Of a stretch of 64,000 nt of DNA, positions 58,287-64,000 are shown piece by piece. Under the pieces are notes generated by a model that did no database searches, had not been told where the DNA came from, and saw nothing but the letters and a program-made list of their open reading frames with translations. Numbering within the stretch: the first letter of the stretch is position 1; each line of letters begins with the position of its first letter. The DNA is from Auanema rhodensis (taxonomy: Eukaryota; Nematoda; Chromadorea; Rhabditida; Rhabditidae): assembly GCA_964057225.1 (NCBI GenBank), contig OZ059898.1:10292001-10356000 (forward strand). Reading direction: 5' to 3'. The translations under genes were made by a program, and so were the position numbers.

Positions 58287-58303
58287 CCCGCGTGGCAGGT
58301 GAG
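58287..58303 (+). promoter_or_regulatory. Anticodon-arm complement of tRNA-Gly in the BEL leader
   Basis: CCCGCGTGGCAGGTGAG matches the complement of the tRNA-Gly(GCC) anticodon arm at 16 of 17 positions, including a 13-base perfect core. It lies 26 nt after the primer site, against 20 nt between the same two segments in the tRNA, in the same order. It could be a second contact with the primer tRNA or a trace of tRNA sequence copied into the element. Confidence 0.7.
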
Positions 58304-58526
58304 ATACAGCTCAAACCAAGCGTGTTTGAGCAAAAAACATACTTAATAGAAATCGTGGCAACCATTAGTCCACGTCAAGTCACACCAAAAAGACTTGAAC
58401 CATAAGCAAACTCTGCAGACAGAAACAGAGATTCACTATCACATATACTGTGATCACCAAACAAACAAAAAAAAAAAAAGAGAAAGTAAAAGGAATATAA
58501 GCATTATTCCTACATCTACGACAAAA
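58304..58526 (+). other. BEL leader before gag
   Basis: About 220 bases with no ORF that I can support. A possible small hairpin lies around CTCAAACCAAGCGTGTTTGAG (58310-58330). An A-run precedes the start codon region. Packaging signals would be expected here but none can be recognised. Confidence 0.5.
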
Positions 58527-61500
58527 ATGTCACTCCTTTTTGTCAATCATATCAAACAGTCTAACCAGTTTCTCGGAGAATTACTTACACGATACGAGAT
58601 GGAAGTGAAGGACCTTCCTGGTATTCTGGTAGATTGCGACTTCCACACTGAGGAAGAAGAGGAAACCCTCTCTTGCCTTATCATTCGCTGGACAAAAGTC
58701 CAACACCAATTCAAAGAATCGTTGAAAAATCATCAAGATAACGAGAAAAAATTCCAAAAATTTTACGAAGCATCAGACAAAACGCTTCGTAAAGCATTAG
58801 ACGAACAGTACATCGCCTTCACATCCGATGAAGACTTTGAACCCAACATTAAAAAGGTTCAAAACGCCATTATTGAGCTTGACGAACACATCATGAAAGC
58901 CGAACGCATACTTAGAAAGCTGAGAAAAACGCTTCATAAGAATGAATCTGAGCACAACAGCAATCGCTCAACAGAAAACAATGAAACAGAAAACAAATCG
59001 AATGATCAATTTCTGGAAATTATCAAGTCATTCCTACACATCCAACAAACTAGTATCCAAAAACCAGCGATGTCGCTACCTACATTTGATGGCAAACCAG
59101 AGAACTTCAAATCATTCTGGGGCCGTTTTGATAGACTTGTTCATGATAATGAACAGTTTACAACCTTAGAAAAGGTAAACCTACTCTGTGAAAGCCTCAA
59201 AGGCGATTCACAAATAGCAATCAGAGGAATAGAACCCTCTGCTCAAAATTATGAGCTTATGCGTGAAGCATTAGTTTCTGAATTTGGAGACTATTCGTCG
59301 GATATCAACTCTCTTTTGACACAACTACGTAATTTGAAATTTGCAAGCAATAATGCAAAAGCATGCAAAGAAACATTTGGAGAAACCAAGGCACTTATCA
59401 GGCAAATTGAAGCAGCCGGAGCTACAGTATCCCGCGAAATGTGTACCGCGATGATTCTCAACAAATTCCCATACCACATCGTGGAAGACATTCTAATTCA
59501 TCCAAACAACTACCATTCTACTAAAGAAATGCTGACAGCTGTAGACCACAAAATCTATTCCTTTTTTCTAAAAGAACAAACAAGAAATAGTCATGAACAA
59601 AAGTTTCGAAATCACAAAGACAATGTCACATCTGTTTCACATAAAGACAGCACTGCAGAACAACGGAAAACCCAAACTTGGCCATGTGTCTTTTGCGACT
59701 CATCCGAGCATCGTTTTTATCAATGCACCACATTTGAAACACCAGAGAAAAGAAGGTACCGCATTCGCGGAAAGGCCATCTGTTGGATTTGCTTTTCCGA
59801 TAAACACAAAAGTTCGGAATGCAGAAAACAAAAATGTCGCAATTGCCAAGGAGATCATAATTCCGCCTTGTGCTCACAAGGAAGAAAAAGTGTACAAAAT
59901 ATCCAAAAAGATAAAGAAACTCCCACAATTAAAAAAGATCAGGCTTTACTGATCACCACAGAAGAATTATTGAATAAAAAAACAACAGAATATAAACAAG
60001 AATCTGACACTAATAATCGAATCCCTACTGAGGCACTTAATGCACCAGTATCGCTTAATCACATTGCTGACACACATAATATTGAAGAAAGTCAAGTAAT
60101 ATTACGAACAGCAATGGCGAACATATACAACCACAATAGTAAAAAATATGAGCAAGTACGCATGCTCATAGATGAAGGATCCATGAGATCTTTTATATCC
60201 AAGGACCTATCTACAAGATTAGGACTGCCCATTCTTGGTTCTCAGAAGAGAACCTTTTACGGCATTGGAGCATTATCAGAAACACATGAAGTTGAAGATG
60301 TTAAGGTAATTATTGGAACCTCAACTGGATCCCTTATCGTAACAAAACTGTTCACAAAACCCATGTTAACCACACCTATACGGTGTCCTAAACTATCTAA
60401 TGAAGACTTAAAATTCATACAAAGAAGAAAAATTAAATTAGCCAATCCAAAAACAAACGGAGAATCATTTACTCCGGATATACTGATAGGTATGGATAGA
60501 TACAAACTATTCATGCACTTAAACGAAGAAACCGAACTCCCCTCACGTATGAGATTGAAAAACTCGGTATTCGGCCACATGATACATGGGGAAGCTCCTC
60601 TTCCCGATGATAATACACAACAAGAAGTAATATTATGCTCTACATTAGAAGAGATAACAAAAGAAACCTCTCATAAAGAACTCCTCACTAATCTGTTTGA
60701 ACTGGATTCTATCGGCATCAATACAGAAAATGCCAACGCAGACCGCACTATTGATTACTATGAAGAATACTCAAAAGATATAAAAATTGAGAACAACCGT
60801 ATTATTGCACCGTTCCCGTTAAAAAATAACTTCAAAAATCTCAAAAACAACAAAATGCCCGCGTACCATAGATTCGTATCCCTATGGCGAAAGTTACTGC
60901 ACAATCCAGAAATGCTCTCACACTATACTACAACCATTGAAAGTTACCTCAAAGATAACATTGTCGAACAAATTCCCAACAATCACCAGGAGCCTTTAGA
61001 GTTTTATATGCCCCACCATGGGGTTTGGAAGCCCAGCAAGGCTAACCCTCTCAGAATCGTTTTTGACGCCTCCGCTAAACAGAAGGATAGCCCATCGTTG
61101 AATGAGATAATACACACAGGACGATCATTTATCACATATATACACGACATCATGATCTCCTGCAGAACAAGACCAATAATAATAACATGCGATATTAAAG
61201 CCGCATTTCTACAAGTACAATTGACAGAAAATCACAAGAATTTATGCAAATTCTTTTGGATAAAAAACAAAGAATACCCAATATCACACAATAATATCAT
61301 AACCCTTCGATTCAACAGATTACCATTCGGTATCACTGCATCCCCCAGCGTATTGAACATGGGCATAAAATGGTTCTTAGAATCAAAAGTAGACAACCCA
61401 TTAGCTATGGAAATCCTGCACAATTTATACGTCGACAATATCATTCTTACAGCAAATACAACCGAAGAAGCTATAAAGAAATGTAAAGAAACCCAAACAC

Positions 61501-64000
61501 TATTCTCAGAAATAAACATGCATGTTCGCGAATTCTTGTCAAACGATGAACAAGTAATACAGAACCTTCCTGAAGAAGACAGATATCCGAACATGACAAC
61601 CAAAATACTTGGCATATCTTTTAATAAAGAACACGACTCCTTCATTATCCCAATAAAAATAACAACGACTCACACAAGTTACACCAAGAGAATTCTACTC
61701 AGTCAGTTACATTCAATATTTGATCCCATTGGATTATCAGCACCAATACTGTTACCCCTCAAACTTATCTTGCGAGAAATCATTAGCACAAAATTATCAT
61801 GGGACCAACCCATTGACTCAAACAGTATCAAGCAATGGGAACAACATATTACTCAGATTAACAATAAGCAATTAACCATGAACAGATATTTTAAGTTTTC
61901 TGAACATGAAACACAGTTATGGGTCTTCGCTGACGCAAGCAACCAAGCAATGGCCGCTTGTTCATATTTCCAAACAAATGGGAAGATTAGTTCTCTGCTC
62001 AACGGGAAATCACGCATAGCACCCAAAAATAAAACTACAATTCCACGATTAGAGTTACTAGCCATTCGTTTAGCTGTACGAATGGCATTATCTATCGTCA
62101 CCATATGTCCGAAAATAGCGAAAGTTAACATTGTGAGCGATAGCAACATCGCACTATCATGGATTGTCTCACAAAAATCTCTCCCACTGTTCATTAATAA
62201 TCAAACAAATACTATAAAGAAACAACTCAAGCAAATCGAACAAATATGTTGCAATATAGAACTATATCACGTACAAACCTCGTTCAACACAGCAGACATC
62301 GGATCTCGAGGTGCAGACATGGAAAAACTACAAGTTTCCGACTGGATTGAAGGCCCACATTGGTTAACTAAACTTTCCGTGCATAACCCTCTGACATCAC
62401 TCGGCTCACCTAACAACTCGAGCAGGAATAACGCAGAATTAAAATCGGAGCATCACAATGTTGTCCACATAATCATAGACAATCCTCCAACCCATGATAT
62501 TTGGAACATTCGTGAAAACTATGATGACGTGATCAAAACAATGACAACCGTAGGGAAATTATTCAAGAAATGGTTTTTCACAGTCCATCCTAACGACGCC
62601 AACAAGTTGCAAAAAATAAAACATCTCACATCAACAGACACGCACACTGTTGAAGACATCAACATTATTGAAAAAATTTTGATCAGTAACAGTCAATCTA
62701 ATATGAGCCTTGATGACTTACAGCAAAGACATATAAATCTAAAATTCTTCAAAGATACATGGGATATTTATCGCGTAAGAAGCCGTTTACAAAATACTCT
62801 TCTTCCCGAAGAGACGAAAAACCCTATATTCCTTCTTAAAACAAACCCCATAGTTAAAAAACTGATCAACAAAATACACAAAGACAATAATCATCAAGGC
62901 AAACATTTCACGCTTATTCAACTCAGACAAAAGTTCTATATACCAAAAACAACCGGAGTCATTAAGCAAACATTGAAAAACTGTGTGACATGTAAAAGAT
63001 TTCAATCACACCCTTATGAATTACCAGATATGCCATCGCTACCAAAAGATAGAACGATTCTTACAAGAGCATTCTTTTCAACAGGGTGTGATCTTATGGG
63101 CCCCTTCACCCTTCGAAATGGGTCTAAAGTCCATATCTGTCTGTTTACATGCATGACAACTAGAGCAATTCACTTAGAGGTAGTCACCAATCAATCCACA
63201 GTTGCTTTTATGAATGCATTCACTAGATTTATATCACGCAGAGGTACTCCAGAAATTATGCGTAGTGACTGCGCAGGAAACTTTATATTGAGCTCAAAAA
63301 TATTAGAAACCCTTGAAAAAACATCGGATTACAACGAAAGAAGCTTACTAAACACACTAGCACAACAAAAAATTAAATGGATATACAACACTCCATTATC
63401 ACCCTGGAAAGGTGGATGTTGGGAACGTTTAGTAGGTGTAACCAAAGCTTCACTCAAAAAATGTTTCATTCCTAGTCGAATGTCCCTGGATGACTTACAC
63501 ACAGCCATTGTAAAAATAGAAGCTATAATTAATACACGCCCACTCACCCATCCACACCCAGATAATTTAGATACTCTACCCATAAGGCCAATTGACTTTT
63601 TAACATCAGCCATAAAGTTTTCATTACCTGAAAACAACGCGGATACTCATATATTTGATATCCTTAGCGATATTCAAACGATTCAATCAACAGAGCAAGC
63701 GCTAGAAGCGCTTCAATTATCAGAAGACTCAGCATCTAAATTTTGGAAACGATTTCAAGAAGAATATCTAACAAGCTTAAAAGATATATTTAAGCATAAA
63801 CACCATAGAAAAAATCACACAAACATCTTCCCCCAACCAGATGAAATAGTATTGATACAAAACGACATGTTGCCACGAGGAACATGGAAACTAGGTCGCA
63901 TCATTGAAACAATCACTAGTTCAGATGGCAACATACGTTCAGCAAAAGTTGCAACAAGCAACGGAAACATAATTACTCGATCTATCAATCAGCTCTATCC
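58527..64000 (+). CDS. BEL/Pao Gag-Pol polyprotein, 3' end outside window
   Basis: I translated the frame from ATG 58527 and found no stop to the window edge, 1824 codons. Residues 1-170 are charged and probably coiled-coil. From about 181 (PTFDGKPENFKSFW) is the BEL-type Gag domain. Three zinc-finger-like Cys motifs start at 387, 419 and 437. The protease has DEGS at about 549. RT has the YVDN motif at 968-971, where many retroelements have YxDD. RNase H (FADAS, then SDS) follows from about 1135. Integrase has an H2C2-like finger near 1461-1492 (CVTCKRF), then catalytic-type GCDLMGPF, RSDCAGNF and GCWERLVG. The C-terminal RGTWKLGRI block typical of BEL/Pao lies near 1780. The stop codon is beyond the window. 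Confidence 0.94.
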   Translation, partial: MSLLFVNHIKQSNQFLGELLTRYEMEVKDLPGILVDCDFHTEEEEETLSCLIIRWTKVQHQFKESLKNHQDNEKKFQKFYEASDKTLRKALDEQYIAFTSDEDFEPNIKKVQNAIIELDEHIMKAERILRKLRKTLHKNESEHNSNRSTENNETENKSNDQFLEIIKSFLHIQQTSIQKPAMSLPTFDGKPENFKSFWGRFDRLVHDNEQFTTLEKVNLLCESLKGDSQIAIRGIEPSAQNYELMREALVSEFGDYSSDINSLLTQLRNLKFASNNAKACKETFGETKALIRQIEAAGATVSREMCTAMILNKFPYHIVEDILIHPNNYHSTKEMLTAVDHKIYSFFLKEQTRNSHEQKFRNHKDNVTSVSHKDSTAEQRKTQTWPCVFCDSSEHRFYQCTTFETPEKRRYRIRGKAICWICFSDKHKSSECRKQKCRNCQGDHNSALCSQGRKSVQNIQKDKETPTIKKDQALLITTEELLNKKTTEYKQESDTNNRIPTEALNAPVSLNHIADTHNIEESQVILRTAMANIYNHNSKKYEQVRMLIDEGSMRSFISKDLSTRLGLPILGSQKRTFYGIGALSETHEVEDVKVIIGTSTGSLIVTKLFTKPMLTTPIRCPKLSNEDLKFIQRRKIKLANPKTNGESFTPDILIGMDRYKLFMHLNEETELPSRMRLKNSVFGHMIHGEAPLPDDNTQQEVILCSTLEEITKETSHKELLTNLFELDSIGINTENANADRTIDYYEEYSKDIKIENNRIIAPFPLKNNFKNLKNNKMPAYHRFVSLWRKLLHNPEMLSHYTTTIESYLKDNIVEQIPNNHQEPLEFYMPHHGVWKPSKANPLRIVFDASAKQKDSPSLNEIIHTGRSFITYIHDIMISCRTRPIIITCDIKAAFLQVQLTENHKNLCKFFWIKNKEYPISHNNIITLRFNRLPFGITASPSVLNMGIKWFLESKVDNPLAMEILHNLYVDNIILTANTTEEAIKKCKETQTLFSEINMHVREFLSNDEQVIQNLPEEDRYPNMTTKILGISFNKEHDSFIIPIKITTTHTSYTKRILLSQLHSIFDPIGLSAPILLPLKLILREIISTKLSWDQPIDSNSIKQWEQHITQINNKQLTMNRYFKFSEHETQLWVFADASNQAMAACSYFQTNGKISSLLNGKSRIAPKNKTTIPRLELLAIRLAVRMALSIVTICPKIAKVNIVSDSNIALSWIVSQKSLPLFINNQTNTIKKQLKQIEQICCNIELYHVQTSFNTADIGSRGADMEKLQVSDWIEGPHWLTKLSVHNPLTSLGSPNNSSRNNAELKSEHHNVVHIIIDNPPTHDIWNIRENYDDVIKTMTTVGKLFKKWFFTVHPNDANKLQKIKHLTSTDTHTVEDINIIEKILISNSQSNMSLDDLQQRHINLKFFKDTWDIYRVRSRLQNTLLPEETKNPIFLLKTNPIVKKLINKIHKDNNHQGKHFTLIQLRQKFYIPKTTGVIKQTLKNCVTCKRFQSHPYELPDMPSLPKDRTILTRAFFSTGCDLMGPFTLRNGSKVHICLFTCMTTRAIHLEVVTNQSTVAFMNAFTRFISRRGTPEIMRSDCAGNFILSSKILETLEKTSDYNERSLLNTLAQQKIKWIYNTPLSPWKGGCWERLVGVTKASLKKCFIPSRMSLDDLHTAIVKIEAIINTRPLTHPHPDNLDTLPIRPIDFLTSAIKFSLPENNADTHIFDILSDIQTIQSTEQALEALQLSEDSASKFWKRFQEEYLTSLKDIFKHKHHRKNHTNIFPQPDEIVLIQNDMLPRGTWKLGRIIETITSSDGNIRSAKVATSNGNIITRSINQLY

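Larger units (their letters stand above)
57861..64000 (+). mobile_element. BEL/Pao LTR retrotransposon, 5' part
   Basis: The element begins with an LTR of about 385 bp, followed by a primer site, a short leader and an open gag-pol frame that runs off the right edge. The array is interrupted after GATTTGAAGAG at 57860; in intact units AATTG follows there. The domain order (BEL-type Gag, zinc fingers, protease, RT, RNase H, integrase) identifies BEL/Pao. The 3' LTR and target duplication lie outside the window. Confidence 0.93.

Noticed and set aside
59593..59952. 119-codon plus-strand ORF overlapping BEL Gag zinc fingers
   Set aside because: It is in another frame than the continuous Gag-Pol frame that carries the Cys motifs; no frameshift is needed to explain the protein.
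58162..63637. Minus-strand ORFs under the BEL element (for example 61232-61645)
   Set aside because: They are shadows of the long plus-strand gag-pol frame, which has all expected catalytic motifs.

Overview
The window reads as AT-rich DNA of an invertebrate animal, most likely a protostome (nematode or arthropod; I cannot name the species). The grounds are a cytosolic tRNA-Gly(GCC) of animal type, a Ty3/gypsy element with an envelope-like module, and a BEL/Pao element, a superfamily known only from animals. No ordinary host protein-coding gene was found.

Layout. (1) Positions 1-3719 and 15792-57860 are two parts of one tandem array split by a transposon. Its base unit is an AT-rich monomer of about 230 bp. 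Some monomers carry an inserted cassette of about 172 bp holding a complete 71-nt tRNA-Gly(GCC) gene on the minus strand. I count 41 tRNA genes. All carry anticodon GCC with intact A and B boxes, and most have a T-run terminator close behind. The array has higher-order periods (859/1718 bp on the left; offsets of 3267, 5158, 9255, 10866, 4739 and 2373 bp further right), which indicates recent rounds of unequal exchange.

(2) Positions 3720-15791 hold a complete, apparently young Ty3/gypsy element of 12,072 bp on the minus strand. Its two 366-bp LTRs look identical. They are flanked by the 4-bp duplication CTTG, which lies at the 5' end of tRNA copy 5, so the element sits at about the place where Pol III should start that gene. 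It carries a tRNA-Gln-type primer site, a polypurine tract and one unbroken 2901-codon ORF. The order in that ORF is unusual: Gag, then a membrane glycoprotein-like module, then protease, RT, RNase H and integrase. Its 1.9-kb leader carries, on the opposite strand, a likely two-exon gene of 162 codons that I do not recognise.

(3) From 57861 to the right edge lies the 5' part of a BEL/Pao element on the plus strand: LTR with a 70-bp CT run, primer site, and an open Gag-Pol frame of at least 1824 codons that runs off the window. Its primer site matches the 3' end of the same tRNA-Gly(GCC) that the array encodes. A second stretch about 26 nt downstream matches the complement of that tRNA's anticodon arm.

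Taken together, this is a tRNA-Gly gene factory that is also a landing zone for LTR retrotransposons. One element has landed at a tRNA start, and another that appears to be primed by tRNA-Gly has landed 62 bp upstream of a tRNA-Gly gene.
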